NCBI RefSeq assembly: GCF_937138205.1 | Contig: NZ_CAKZOT010000059.1 | Coordinates: forward strand, 37,520-101,519 | Source of the DNA: an uncultured Rhodospira sp. | GTDB lineage: Bacteria > Pseudomonadota > Alphaproteobacteria > Rhodospirillales > Rhodospirillaceae | Reading direction: 5' to 3' | Length of the DNA: 64,000 bases | Shown: positions 46,786-56,122 of the stretch, one piece after another | Layout of the letters: each line of letters starts with the position of its first letter | Position numbering within the stretch: position 1 is the first letter of the stretch | Notes under the pieces: model-generated | What the model saw: only the letters and a program-made list of their open reading frames with translations | Told to the model about the DNA's origin: nothing | Databases searched by the model: none | Made by a program: the position numbers and the translations under genes

Positions 46786-46797
46786 GTTTACGTAAAC
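46786..46797. promoter_or_regulatory. Putative LiuR operator upstream of liuR
   Basis: The perfect palindrome GTTTACGTAAAC ends seven bases before the liuR start codon; TTGACG (46781-46786) leads into it, as at the liuA site. The identical 12-mer recurs upstream of liuA. This position suggests autoregulation. Because it is so close to the ATG, either the liuR mRNA is nearly leaderless or its promoter lies further upstream. Confidence 0.75.
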
Positions 46798-46804
46798 TGC
46801 GGCC

Positions 46805-47275
46805 ATGAGCAACGACCCAGAAGACCGGACGTACAGCATCGCCGACCTGGCCCACGAGTTCGGGGTCACGGCCCGTGCCATCCGGTTCTACGAGGACAAG
46901 GGCCTTCTGTCTCCCCGCCGCGAGGGGCAGCGGCGCATCTTCACGGAACGCGACCGTGTGCGCCTGCTGCTGATCGTGCGGGGCAAGCGCCTGGGCTTCT
47001 CGCTGAGCGAGTGCCAGGACATCATCGACATGTACGGCGCCGAGCCGACGGAAGGCGCACAGCTTCGCCGCCTGATCGATACGATCCGCCAACGGCGGGA
47101 GTCGCTGCTGGAGCGCATGGAAGACATGCGCCTGACCCTGGACGAACTGGACCAAGTGGAGACGCAGGCGCAGCGCATCCTTGACGGTGTCAACGGCGAG
47201 CCAGCGGTGGCGCAAGGTCATACCCGGCCCGCGCGCGAGACGGTCGTTTCCGCGTGCCGCGCCGCACGAAGGTGA
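46805..47275 (+). CDS. liuR: MerR-family regulator LiuR
   Basis: 156 residues with a MerR winged-helix DNA-binding domain (YSIADLAHEFGVTARAIRFYEDKGLLSPRREGQRRIFTERDRVRLLLIVRGKRLGFSLSE) and a dimerising coiled coil (~85-130). No metal-binding cysteine set is present. The sequence type and the linked liu genes identify it as the branched-chain amino acid/isovalerate regulator LiuR. Matching palindromes lie at its own start and before liuA. There is no strong ribosome site before the ATG. Confidence 0.85.
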   Translation: MSNDPEDRTYSIADLAHEFGVTARAIRFYEDKGLLSPRREGQRRIFTERDRVRLLLIVRGKRLGFSLSECQDIIDMYGAEPTEGAQLRRLIDTIRQRRESLLERMEDMRLTLDELDQVETQAQRILDGVNGEPAVAQGHTRPARETVVSACRAARR

Positions 47276-47301
47276 CGGGTCCGACGTTGGCACCGGGCTG
47301 C

Positions 47302-48702
47302 CTATTTAGAGTTCGTGAACTTCGCGATGTGGGTGTCCAGAAGATCCGAGTTGTTCGTGATCTGAGCCAGGTCTTCCGCTGCCTTGACCGACCCGCGATC
47401 CTTCAGGGCGTTAAAGTCGAACATCATCAGGCGCAGGGCCTTGGCGCCCTCGGGGCTGCCGACGGCATTCTCGAAGAATTTGCGGCCGAACCCCTTTTTG
47501 TTCCACAGGCCCTCGAAGATAAAGAATACCTCGGCGATGCTGGGGCGGCGATTCTCGGGCAGGTTGGCCCGATCCCGCGGTGACAGCAGGAACAGGGACA
47601 CGACGGCCTCTTCCGTCAGATAGTCGATGTAGCGTTGGCAGAACAGCGTCATCTGCTCGACGCAGGCCTGGCGTGGCGCGACGTCGAGATCGCGGAGCTT
47701 GCGCACGGCCTCGCCGAACACGGTCAACAAGGCGGCCGGGCGCTCCAGCAAGTGGCCGAACTCGCTGCCCAGAACGCTCCGCAAGGTGCGAATATCCGTG
47801 GAATACACGGGGTTTTTGACCGGCGGCAGGCCCCGACGCTCGCGTTCCTCGTTGACCCGGTGGGTGATGTCGTGGAGGTCCCAGGCCCCGACGGCGTGCA
47901 CGGCCTCCGGCGACGACAGTTGGAGCACCTCGGGACCAATGTCGCGCGCCTGTTCCGGAACGGTGAACGCGTCCGCCAGGGCCTTCAGGATCTCCGGGTC
48001 GAGGCCCATCAGACGGGGGAACTCCTGGTCCATGGATTCGCGCAAGGCGACCATGACGGCCGGGCGGAACCGGGACAGGCCGTCCAGCATGGCCTCGTCG
48101 GTCTGGAACAGAGCCTTGGAGGCGTTGCCTTCGAACCCCCGGATCAGTTCGTTGATCACCAGGGTCTGCATCGACGCGATGTAGCGCAACCGGGGCAGCT
48201 TGCTGGCATCGGTGATGTCCTTGACGATGCGGTCATAGACCTTCGGCGAGCGGCGGAGAATCAGGCGGGCCGCCCGGTCCACGAAATAGTGGCGGACGTG
48301 ATCGACCGAGTATCCGCAGGCCGGCACGATGACCTTGCCGCGCGACGGCGGGATCAGCTTGCCGTTGCCGGCGCGCAGGGCGATGGCCCCGGACGCCCAG
48401 GCCGTGTCGAACACGCTCAGGCCGCGTTCGATCGCGCGATCGTCGTTGACGGCGGTTTCGAACGGGGTTCCATCCAGAAGAAGGCCGCCCTCCTCGCCGT
48501 CGCCCTTGTGGGTCGCGCGCTCGACTTGGCACAAAGTCGGATACAGGGTGGCCACCGCGCGCACCATGCGCAGGTCGCGCTGGCGGCCCCCGCGCGCGTC
48601 GAGGCCCCTGGCCATACCGCGCAGAAAGCCGGGCACGGTCGCAACCCAGCGGCTGTCGCCGTGGCTTTCTTCGATGGTCAGTCGTTCCTGTGCTTCGCCC
48701 AT
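47302..48702 (-). CDS. Unknown 466-residue cytoplasmic protein
   Basis: A mainly helical protein with no signal peptide, membrane segment or recognised domain. Distinct patches are VIVPACGYSVDHVRHYFVDRAARLILRRSPKVYD, LPRLRYIASMQTLVINELIRG, DLHDITHRVNEERERRGLP and the C-terminal IAEVFFIFEGLWNKKGFGRKFFENAVGSPEGAKALRLM. It lies between liuR and the liu operon on the opposite strand, with its start 150 bp from the second LiuR palindrome. Codon use is like its neighbours. Whether it belongs to leucine metabolism is unknown. Confidence 0.7.
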   Translation of the reverse strand: MGEAQERLTIEESHGDSRWVATVPGFLRGMARGLDARGGRQRDLRMVRAVATLYPTLCQVERATHKGDGEEGGLLLDGTPFETAVNDDRAIERGLSVFDTAWASGAIALRAGNGKLIPPSRGKVIVPACGYSVDHVRHYFVDRAARLILRRSPKVYDRIVKDITDASKLPRLRYIASMQTLVINELIRGFEGNASKALFQTDEAMLDGLSRFRPAVMVALRESMDQEFPRLMGLDPEILKALADAFTVPEQARDIGPEVLQLSSPEAVHAVGAWDLHDITHRVNEERERRGLPPVKNPVYSTDIRTLRSVLGSEFGHLLERPAALLTVFGEAVRKLRDLDVAPRQACVEQMTLFCQRYIDYLTEEAVVSLFLLSPRDRANLPENRRPSIAEVFFIFEGLWNKKGFGRKFFENAVGSPEGAKALRLMMFDFNALKDRGSVKAAEDLAQITNNSDLLDTHIAKFTNSK

Positions 48703-48852
48703 GAGGGATTCTCACTCTGGGAGCGGGCGCGGTCGCCGCACCGTGTCAGTTTGGTTATAACGGAAACGGGAGCCTAAAACAAAATGCCTTCCAAAGCGTT
48801 TCCGTCCGGTCTTCAGGTTCGGCTTTGAGTGATGGGGCGGCGCCGTTCGTGT

Positions 48853-48872
48853 TGACGTTTACGTAAACGTCA
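48853..48872. promoter_or_regulatory. Putative LiuR operator and promoter of the liu operon
   Basis: A 20-bp perfect palindrome centred on GTTTACGTAAAC (48857-48868). TTGACG (48852-48857) is a good -35 and TATACG (48873-48878) a possible -10 with 15 bp between them. A short spacer with the operator in it is what MerR-type activators use, although the usual MerR spacer is long (19-20 bp). It lies 92 bp before liuA. Confidence 0.8.
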
Positions 48873-48964
48873 TATACGGTGGCGCATAGAATAACCGCGG
48901 GCCACGACCGGCCGTGCCGCCGGGCTGTCGGGCCGCCTGCCGCACCGTTTGAGGAGACGCCCTC

Positions 48965-50131
48965 GTGATCAGCTATCCCGCCCTCAACTTCGATCTTGGC
49001 GAAACCGCCGACATGATCCGGGACACCGTGGCCGCCTTCGCCGCCGAGGAGATCGCGCCGCGTGCCGCCGACATCGACCAGAGCAACCTGTTCCCGGCCG
49101 ACCTGTGGCGCAAGTTCGGCGATCTCGGCCTGCTGGGCATCACCGTCGACGAGGAAGACGGCGGGTCCGGCCTGGGCTACCTGGAACACATGATCGCGGT
49201 TGAGGAGATCAGCCGCGCGTCGGCGTCGGTGGGGCTATCGTATGGCGCGCACTCCAACCTGTGCGTCAACCAGATCCGTCGCAACGGCACCGCCGAGCAG
49301 AAGGCGCGCTATCTGCCCAAGCTGATCTCGGGCGAGCACGTGGGCGCCCTGGCCATGAGCGAGCCGGGCTCGGGCTCCGACGTGGTCAGTATGCGCACCC
49401 GGGCGGTGAAGAAGGGCGACCGCTACATCCTCAACGGCAACAAGATGTGGATCACCAACGGCCCCGAGGCCGATACCCTGGTGGTCTACGCCAAGACGAC
49501 GCCCGACGCCGGGCCGAAGGGCATCACCGCGTTCCTGATCGAGAAGGGCTTCAAGGGCTTCTCGACCGCGCAGAAGCTGGACAAGCTGGGGATGCGCGGG
49601 TCCAACACCTGCGAACTGGTGTTCGAGGACTGCGAGGTGCCGGAAGAGAACATTCTGGGTCAGCTCGACAAGGGTGTCCGCGTGCTGATGAGCGGCCTGG
49701 ACTACGAGCGCGCCATCCTCGCCGCCGGGCCGCTGGGCATCATGGACGCCTGCATGGACGCGGTGTTGCCCTACGTCCACGAACGCAAGCAGTTCGGCCA
49801 GCCCATCGGCGAATTCCAGCTCATGCAGGGCAAGCTGGCCGACATGTACACCACCATGAACGCCGCCAAGGCCTATGTGTACGCCGTCGGCAAGGCCTGC
49901 GACCGGGGCGAGACCACCCGCAAGGACGCCGCCGGGGCCATCCTGTTCGCCGCCGAGAAGGCCACCTGGATGGCGCTGGAGGCGATCCAGTGCCTGGGCG
50001 GCAACGGCTATATCAACGAGTACCCGACCGGCCGCCTGCTGCGCGACGCCAAGCTGTACGAGATCGGCGCCGGCACCAGCGAAATCCGCCGGATGCTGAT
50101 CGGCCGCGAACTGTTCGCCGAGACGGCGTGA
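48965..50131 (+). CDS. liuA: Isovaleryl-CoA dehydrogenase
   Basis: 388 residues from GTG 48965 with a GAGGAG ribosome site. Acyl-CoA dehydrogenase fold: [49 protein letters not shown] and [16 protein letters not shown]. The catalytic glutamate sits at residue 248 (DYERAIL), the position used by isovaleryl-CoA dehydrogenases rather than by medium-chain enzymes. It oxidises isovaleryl-CoA to 3-methylcrotonyl-CoA. First structural gene of the operon. Confidence 0.95.
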   Translation: MISYPALNFDLGETADMIRDTVAAFAAEEIAPRAADIDQSNLFPADLWRKFGDLGLLGITVDEEDGGSGLGYLEHMIAVEEISRASASVGLSYGAHSNLCVNQIRRNGTAEQKARYLPKLISGEHVGALAMSEPGSGSDVVSMRTRAVKKGDRYILNGNKMWITNGPEADTLVVYAKTTPDAGPKGITAFLIEKGFKGFSTAQKLDKLGMRGSNTCELVFEDCEVPEENILGQLDKGVRVLMSGLDYERAILAAGPLGIMDACMDAVLPYVHERKQFGQPIGEFQLMQGKLADMYTTMNAAKAYVYAVGKACDRGETTRKDAAGAILFAAEKATWMALEAIQCLGGNGYINEYPTGRLLRDAKLYEIGAGTSEIRRMLIGRELFAETA

Positions 50132-50138
50132 GGCGCTT

Positions 50139-50948
50139 GTGACCAACCCCCTCGCTGATCACGTCGCCGCGCACGGCGCCCGCCTGCTGTTCGCCTGTCG
50201 CGTGGGCGAGGCGGTGGAGGGCACCGTGGCCGCGCCCAACCGGCCGGCCGCGCCCGGTGTGCGGTTCGTCTACGTGCGACCGGCGGACTGGTACCTGACC
50301 CTGGCCGAACGGCCGGACACGCTGGACGGTCCCGACCCGGACACCTGGGGGTGGGACCTGCGCAAGGGGCTGCGGCTGTTGTTGCGCTCCAACCCGATGG
50401 TCTGGTCGTGGCTGGCCAGCCCGGCCGTGCTGTATGATCCGGAGGGACTGGGCGAGGCCCTGCGATCGCTGGCGCACGAGGGGTATTCGCGCCGTGTCCT
50501 CGGCCATGCCTTGTGGGACGAGGCGCGCAAGGCCCTGACCGCCTTTCTCGATCGGGGCGAGGCCATGACGGCCACCAAGTCGCTGAAGGCGGCGCGGGCG
50601 CTGTTGGCGCTGCGCTGGCTGGAGCGGGGCGGGGCGCTGCCGCCGCTGCCGCTGGACGCGCTGATGGACCCGCCGGGCCTGCCCGACGATGCCCGGGCGG
50701 AGATCAATGCCCTGCGCACCACGCCCGTGGAAAGCCACCCGGCCCTGTATCGCTGGATCAACGCCGAACTGGACAGCGCCGCCGAGCGCTGCGCCGCCCT
50801 GCCCGAGGGCGCGCCCGACCCGGCGGCGGCCGATGCCCTTTACCGCCTCTATGTGATCGGAAACAATGGCGCCTCGTCGGCCGGAGCGGGACCGGACCGG
50901 GCGGACAAACAGCAGAACCCCGCACAGGGAGAGTCACCATCGTCATGA
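50139..50948 (+). CDS. Degenerate YcgL/RlaP-type nucleotidyltransferase homologue
   Basis: 269 residues from GTG 50139, seven bases after liuA. Strong family resemblance lies in VRFVYVRPADWYLTL, WGWDLRKGLRLLLRSNPMVWSWLASPAVLYD and GHALWDEARKAL. Immediately before VRF, however, the catalytic motifs are gone: the usual G-S-x-x-Y/W-G reads G-E-A-V-E-G, and the following D-x-D metal pair is replaced by a Pro/Ala-rich stretch (APNRPAAPG). It is thus probably an inactive pseudo-nucleotidyltransferase with a retained fold. It is coupled to the thiolase by a 4-bp overlap. Its role in leucine catabolism, if any, is unknown. Confidence 0.7.
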   Translation: MTNPLADHVAAHGARLLFACRVGEAVEGTVAAPNRPAAPGVRFVYVRPADWYLTLAERPDTLDGPDPDTWGWDLRKGLRLLLRSNPMVWSWLASPAVLYDPEGLGEALRSLAHEGYSRRVLGHALWDEARKALTAFLDRGEAMTATKSLKAARALLALRWLERGGALPPLPLDALMDPPGLPDDARAEINALRTTPVESHPALYRWINAELDSAAERCAALPEGAPDPAAADALYRLYVIGNNGASSAGAGPDRADKQQNPAQGESPSS

Positions 50949-52135
50949 GTCAAGATCCCATCGTCATCGTCGGTGCCGCGCGGACCCCCCTGGGCGGGTT
51001 TCAGGGCGAACTGGCCGGCGTGTCCGCCCCCGACCTGGGAGGCCACGCCATCAAGGCCGCCATGGATCGCGCCGGCGTCGACGCCGATGACGTGACCGGC
51101 GTCCACATGGGGTGTGTCCTGCCGGCCGGGCTCGGCCAGGCGCCGGCGCGTCAGGCGGCCCACGCGGCCGGTCTGCCCTGGTCCGTCGTCTGCACCACGG
51201 TCAGCAAGGTGTGCGGGTCGGCCATGAAGGCCACCATGGTCGCCCACGACGAACTGGCCGTCGGCTCCGCCGATGTGCTCGTCGCCGGCGGCATGGAGAG
51301 CATGACCAACGCGCCCTACCTGCTCGACAAGGCTCGGGGCGGCTACCGTCTGGGGCACGGCCAGGTGCGCGATCACATGTTCCTCGACGGCCTGGAGGAC
51401 GCCTACGACCCGGGGCGCCTGATGGGCACCTTCGCCGAGGACTGCGCCACGCACTACCAGTTCACCCGCGAGGAGCAGGATGCCTTTGCCATCTGCTCGC
51501 TGGAGCGGGCGCAGAAGGCCACGGCCGATGGCGTGTTCGCCAAGGAGATCGCGCCGCTGACGGTGCGCGTCGGCAAGGGCTGTGAAGAGGTGATCGAGAC
51601 GGACCAGAACCCGCGCCTGGCCCGCGTCGAGAAGATCCCGACGCTCAAGCCCGCCTTTCGCGAGGGTGGCACGGTGACCGCCGCCAACAGCTCCAGCATC
51701 TCCGACGGGGCCGCCGCGCTGGTGATGACGCGGGCGTCGGTGGCCGAGGCCAAGGGGTGGGCGCCGGTGGCCCGTGTCGTCGGTCATGCCAGCCACGCGC
51801 GCGAACCGCACTGGTTCACCACCGCGCCCATCGGGGCCATCGAGACGCTGCTGGAGCGCATCGGCTGGACCGTCGACGACGTCGACCTGTGGGAGGTCAA
51901 CGAGGCCTTCGCCGTCGTCACCATGGCGGCCATGCGTGACCTGGACATCCCGCAGGACACAATGAACGTGCACGGCGGCGCCTGCGCCCTGGGTCATCCC
52001 ATCGGCGCCTCGGGCGCGCGAATCATCGTCACGCTACTGAACGCGCTGCGGGAACACGGCCAGCGCCGGGGCGTTGCCTGCCTGTGCATCGGCGGCGGCG
52101 AGGCCACGGCCGTGGCGGTCGAACTGATGCCCTGA
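50945..52135 (+). CDS. Acetyl-CoA C-acetyltransferase (thiolase)
   Basis: 396 residues. Nucleophile Cys90 lies in VSKVCGSAMKA; the second half carries VNEAFAVVTMAAM, NVHGGACALGHPIGASGAR (catalytic His) and the C-terminal CIGGGEATAVAVE, where the usual CxGGG cysteine is present. It would split acetoacetyl-CoA into two acetyl-CoA, the last step after HMG-CoA lyase; the CoA transferase or ligase that activates acetoacetate is not in this window. Confidence 0.93.
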   Translation: MSQDPIVIVGAARTPLGGFQGELAGVSAPDLGGHAIKAAMDRAGVDADDVTGVHMGCVLPAGLGQAPARQAAHAAGLPWSVVCTTVSKVCGSAMKATMVAHDELAVGSADVLVAGGMESMTNAPYLLDKARGGYRLGHGQVRDHMFLDGLEDAYDPGRLMGTFAEDCATHYQFTREEQDAFAICSLERAQKATADGVFAKEIAPLTVRVGKGCEEVIETDQNPRLARVEKIPTLKPAFREGGTVTAANSSSISDGAAALVMTRASVAEAKGWAPVARVVGHASHAREPHWFTTAPIGAIETLLERIGWTVDDVDLWEVNEAFAVVTMAAMRDLDIPQDTMNVHGGACALGHPIGASGARIIVTLLNALREHGQRRGVACLCIGGGEATAVAVELMP

Positions 52136-52181
52136 GGCGAGCGCCGCCGTTACGGTTTCTCATGACAGACGGGAGGTTCTG

Positions 52182-52865
52182 ATGCCCACCGTATTCATCA
52201 CTGGGGCCAGTCGCGGGCTCGGCCTGGAGTTTGTCCGTCAGTACAAGGCCGACGGCTGGGACGTCATCGCCACCTGCCGCGACCCCGAGCGGGCGCCCGA
52301 TCTCAACGCCACCGGCGCCGAGGTGTTCCCGCTGGACGTGACCGACGACGCGGCCCTGGCGTCCCTTGGGCGCACGCTGGCCGGCCGGACCATCGACGTC
52401 CTCATCAACAATGCCGGCATCTATCCGCTGAAGGGCTCGCAAGGGTCGTTCGGCGACATCCCGGCGGATCCGTGGATGGACTGCCTGCGCACCAACGTTG
52501 TCGCGCCGTGGAAGGTGGCCGAGACCTTCGTCGGCAATCTGGAGAAGGCCGACCGGCCGGTGCTGGCCACCATCTCGTCGAAGATGGGCAGCATCGGCGA
52601 CGCCGCGTCACCGGGTTCCGTGGTCTACCGCTCGTCCAAGGCGGGCGCGAACATGGTGGTCAAGGGGCTGGCCATCGAACTGGGGCCGCGCGGCATCATC
52701 TGCATCGCCTTCCATCCCGGGTGGGTGAAGACCGACATGGGCGGCCCGCACGCCCTGATCACGCCGGAGCAAAGCATCACCGGGCTGCGCGGCCTGATCG
52801 CGGCGGCGACCCCGGCCGATAACGGTCGTTTCCTGGCTTATGATGGGCAGGAGGTGCCCTGGTAA
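52182..52865 (+). CDS. Short-chain dehydrogenase/reductase
   Basis: 227 residues. The cofactor motif TGASRGLG is at residues 7-14, NNAG is present, and the catalytic Tyr-Lys pair reads Y-R-S-S-K. It is most like the short C-factor/YciK-type SDRs. The GGGAGG ribosome site is strong. It is part of the liu gene run, but no step of the standard pathway needs it, so the substrate is unknown. Confidence 0.88.
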   Translation: MPTVFITGASRGLGLEFVRQYKADGWDVIATCRDPERAPDLNATGAEVFPLDVTDDAALASLGRTLAGRTIDVLINNAGIYPLKGSQGSFGDIPADPWMDCLRTNVVAPWKVAETFVGNLEKADRPVLATISSKMGSIGDAASPGSVVYRSSKAGANMVVKGLAIELGPRGIICIAFHPGWVKTDMGGPHALITPEQSITGLRGLIAAATPADNGRFLAYDGQEVPW

Positions 52866-52902
52866 CCGGGGCCAGGGCCAGGGAAACGGGGGGGATCCGC
52901 CA

Positions 52903-53505
52903 ATGCCAGAGCCGATTGACTTCCATTTCGACTTCTCGTCGCCCTATGGCTACGTGGCTGCGCACCTGATCGAGCCACTGGCGCAACGCCACATCCGCTC
53001 GGTGACGTGGCGGCCGACGCTTCTCGGGCCGGCGATGAAGGTTTCGGGCAATCAGCCGTTGGCGGATCAGCCCCTGAAGGGCCAGTACATGCGCCACGAC
53101 GTGCCGCGCCTGTGCCGCCGGCACGGCATTCCCTTCGCGTGGCCGGAGCCGTTCCCCATCGCCACCGTGGCCCCGGCGCGGGCGGTGTACTGGCTGTGGG
53201 ACCGCGATCCGGACCAGGCGGTCGCCTACGCCAAGGCCGCCTATCGCGCCTATTTCGCCGACGGCCGCGCCATCGGCGACACGGACGTCGCGCTGGCCGT
53301 GGCGGCCGAGCAGGGCCTCGACGCCGAGGCGCTGGCGGCGGCGCTCCAGGATCAGGCCGTGAAGGACCGGACCAAGGCGGCCGTCGAGGCGTCCATCAAG
53401 CTGGGCGTGTTCGGCTCGCCGTTCTTCTTCGTCGACGAGGAACCGTTCTGGGGTGTGGACCGCCTTCCCCTGATGGACGAGTGGCTGGCGCGGGGGGGAT
53501 GGTGA
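52903..53505 (+). CDS. 2-hydroxychromene-2-carboxylate isomerase-like DsbA-family protein
   Basis: 200 residues from the ATG at 52903. A thioredoxin/DsbA-like fold without the CxxC, starting [15 protein letters not shown] (the serine pair of HCCA isomerases and kappa-class GSTs), then [39 protein letters not shown]. Such proteins use glutathione for cis-trans isomerisation. In this operon it could serve side-chain or thioester chemistry, but no known liu step fits. Confidence 0.85.
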   Translation: MPEPIDFHFDFSSPYGYVAAHLIEPLAQRHIRSVTWRPTLLGPAMKVSGNQPLADQPLKGQYMRHDVPRLCRRHGIPFAWPEPFPIATVAPARAVYWLWDRDPDQAVAYAKAAYRAYFADGRAIGDTDVALAVAAEQGLDAEALAAALQDQAVKDRTKAAVEASIKLGVFGSPFFFVDEEPFWGVDRLPLMDEWLARGGW

Positions 53506-53557
53506 TGGGGCGGTCCGAACCAACGACACTGCGAACCCCGAGCCCGAGGCCGACCCC

Positions 53558-55165
53558 ATGACCATCCTCAAGAGTTCGATCAGCACCCGCTCCGCCGAGT
53601 TCCGCGAGAACGCCGAGCACATGCGCACCCTCGTCGAGGACCTGCGCGCCAAGGTGGCTGTCATCAAGCAGGGCGGCGGCGAGCGCGCCCGCACCCGGCA
53701 TCTGGACCGGGGCAAGCTGCTGCCGCGCGAGCGGGTGCGCACGCTGCTGGACGTGGGGTCGCCGTTCCTGGAGTTCTCCCAGTTCGCCGCCTGGGAGGTT
53801 TACGGCGACGATGTGCCGGCCGCCGGGATCATCGCCGGCATCGGCCAGGTGGAGGGCGTCGAGTGCGTCATCGTCGCCAACGATGCCACGGTGAAGGGCG
53901 GCACCTACTATCCGCTGACGGTCAAGAAGCACCTGCGCGCCCAGGAAATCGCGCTCGAGAACCACCTTCCGTGCGTCTATCTGGTGGAATCCGGCGGCGC
54001 CTTCCTGCCGCTTCAGGACGAGGTGTTCCCCGACAAGGATGACTTTGGCCGCATCTTCTTCAACCAGGCCAACCTGTCGGCCCAGGGCATCCCGCAGATC
54101 GCCGTGGTGATGGGCAGTTGCACGGCCGGCGGCGCCTACGTGCCCGCCATGTGCGACGAAAGCATCATCGTCCGCAACCAGGGCACCATCTTCCTGGGTG
54201 GGCCGCCGCTGGTGAAGGCGGCGACGGGCGAGGTGGTCACGGCGGAAGACCTGGGTGGCGCGGACGTGCACTGCCGCACCTCGGGCGTCACCGACCATTA
54301 CGCCCAGGATGACACCCACGCGCTGCATTTGGCGCGCCGGGTGGTGGCCAACCTGAACCGGCGCAAGCGGGTCGACCTTGACATCCGCGCGCCCGAGGAC
54401 CCGGTGTACGATCCAGCCGAGGTCTTCGGCGTGATCCCCAAGGACACGCGCAAGCCCTATGACGTACGCGAGGTGATCGCCCGGTTGGTGGACGGCTCGC
54501 GCTTCGACGAGTTCAAGGCGCTGTACGGCCAGACGCTGGTGACGGGCTTCGCCCGGATCATGGGCTATCCGGTGGGCATCGTCGCCAACAACGGCATCCT
54601 GTTCTCGGAAAGCGCGCTCAAGGGCGCTCACTTCGTCGAGTTGTGCAACCATCGCGGCATTCCGCTGATCTTCCTGCAGAACGTCACCGGTTTCATGGTG
54701 GGGCGGAAGTACGAGAGCGGCGGCATTGCCCGCGACGGCGCCAAGATGGTGACGGCGGTGTCGTGCGCCGCCGTGCCGAAGTTCACCGTCATCATCGGCG
54801 GCAGTTTCGGCGCCGGCAATTATGGCATGTGCGGTCGGGCCTACGGGCCGCGCCTGCTGTGGATGTGGCCCAACGGGCGGGTCTCGGTGATGGGCGGCGA
54901 TCAGGCGGCCAACGTGCTGGCGCAGGTGCGGCGCGACGGCCTGGAGGCCCAGGGCAAGGACTGGCCGGCCGAGGACGAGGAGGCCTTCAAGGCGCCCATC
55001 CGCGCGCAGTACGAGACCCAGGGCCATCCGTACTACGCCTCCGCCCGGCTGTGGGACGACGGCATCATCGATCCGGCCGAAACGCGCATGACGCTGGCGT
55101 TGGGCATCTCGGCGTCGCTGAACGCGCCCATCGGCGAGACGAAGTACGGCGTGTTCCGGATGTAA
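53558..55165 (+). CDS. liuB: Methylcrotonyl-CoA carboxylase, carboxyltransferase (beta) subunit
   Basis: 535 residues with the crotonase-like carboxyltransferase fold: [105 protein letters not shown] and [13 protein letters not shown]. These are the blocks of MCC-beta, closer to it than to propionyl-CoA carboxylase. It transfers CO2 from biotin on LiuD to 3-methylcrotonyl-CoA. Confidence 0.95.
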   Translation: MTILKSSISTRSAEFRENAEHMRTLVEDLRAKVAVIKQGGGERARTRHLDRGKLLPRERVRTLLDVGSPFLEFSQFAAWEVYGDDVPAAGIIAGIGQVEGVECVIVANDATVKGGTYYPLTVKKHLRAQEIALENHLPCVYLVESGGAFLPLQDEVFPDKDDFGRIFFNQANLSAQGIPQIAVVMGSCTAGGAYVPAMCDESIIVRNQGTIFLGGPPLVKAATGEVVTAEDLGGADVHCRTSGVTDHYAQDDTHALHLARRVVANLNRRKRVDLDIRAPEDPVYDPAEVFGVIPKDTRKPYDVREVIARLVDGSRFDEFKALYGQTLVTGFARIMGYPVGIVANNGILFSESALKGAHFVELCNHRGIPLIFLQNVTGFMVGRKYESGGIARDGAKMVTAVSCAAVPKFTVIIGGSFGAGNYGMCGRAYGPRLLWMWPNGRVSVMGGDQAANVLAQVRRDGLEAQGKDWPAEDEEAFKAPIRAQYETQGHPYYASARLWDDGIIDPAETRMTLALGISASLNAPIGETKYGVFRM

Positions 55166-55175
55166 GGCCAGGAAC

Positions 55176-55274
55176 GTAGGGTGCGCTCGACGGCCGCGAA
55201 GCGGCCGGCAGCGCACCGGCTGCCGGCCCAATGGTGCGCTGCCCGCCTCTTCGAGGCGGCCGAGCACACCCTAC
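55176..55274. repeat. Palindromic intergenic element within the liu operon
   Basis: GTAGGGTGCGCTCG (55176-55189) is matched by its complement with one mismatch at 55261-55274. Inside it, GGCAGCGCACC pairs with GGTGCGCTGCC. The ~100-bp element fills most of the liuB-liuC gap and looks like a dispersed palindrome inserted in the operon. Transcribed, it would fold into a long hairpin. Confidence 0.7.
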
Positions 55275-55320
55275 AGGTTATGCCAGCTAAGGTCACACCA
55301 CGCAAACGGCCGAGGATTCG

Positions 55321-56115
55321 ATGATCGACCCGCAGAATTCCCTACGCATCGACCGCGACGACCGAGGCGTGGCCACGGTCACCTTGACCAGGCCCGCCGT
55401 CCACAATGCCTTCGACGACGGCCTGATCGCGCGGCTGACGGAGGTGTTCACGACCCTTGGCGCCGACGCGGTGGTGCGCGTGGTCGTGCTGGCGGCCGAG
55501 GGCAAGAGCTTTTCCGCCGGCGCCGATCTCACCTGGATGCAGCGCATGGCCGGCTATTCGCGCGCGGAAAACCTCGCCGACGCCAAGGGACTGGCGGCGA
55601 TGCTGGAGGCCATCGACGCCTGCCCGAAACCGACCGTGGCCCTGGTGCAGGGGCCGGCCTTCGGCGGCGGCGTCGGGCTTGTGGCCGCCTGCGACATCGC
55701 CATCGGCACCGCCGACGCGGCGTTCTCGCTGTCCGAGGTCAAGCTCGGCATCATTCCGGCCGTGATCAGCCCCTATGTGCTGGCGGCCATCGGGCCGCGC
55801 GCCTGCCGGCGGTACATGCTCACTGGTGAGCGCTTCGACGCCGAGGAGGCGCACCGTCTGGGCCTGCTGCACGAGGTGGTGGGGCGCGAGGAACTGGTGG
55901 GCGCGGGTGAGGTAATGATCGCCGCCCTGTTGAAGGCCGGCCCCTTGGCGCAGGCCGCCGCCAAGGATCTGCTCCGCGCCGTCTCCCACCGGGCGCCCGA
56001 CGCGGTGGCCGACGACACCGCCGCGCGCATCGCCGACATCCGCGCGTCGGCCGAGGGGCAGGAGGGCCTGACGGCCTTCCTGGAGAAACGCAAACCGGCC
56101 TGGATCAAGGAGTAG
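55321..56115 (+). CDS. liuC: Methylglutaconyl-CoA hydratase
   Basis: 264 residues of the enoyl-CoA hydratase family: GVATVTLTRPAVHNAFDDGLI, the oxyanion-hole segment GKSFSAGADLTWMQRM, QGPAFGGGVGLVAACDIAIG and SEVKLGIIPAVISPYV. The A-D-L-x-W-M motif is typical of LiuC. It hydrates 3-methylglutaconyl-CoA to HMG-CoA. Seven bases separate it from liuD. Confidence 0.94.
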   Translation: MIDPQNSLRIDRDDRGVATVTLTRPAVHNAFDDGLIARLTEVFTTLGADAVVRVVVLAAEGKSFSAGADLTWMQRMAGYSRAENLADAKGLAAMLEAIDACPKPTVALVQGPAFGGGVGLVAACDIAIGTADAAFSLSEVKLGIIPAVISPYVLAAIGPRACRRYMLTGERFDAEEAHRLGLLHEVVGREELVGAGEVMIAALLKAGPLAQAAAKDLLRAVSHRAPDAVADDTAARIADIRASAEGQEGLTAFLEKRKPAWIKE

Positions 56116-56122
56116 CCGGGGC

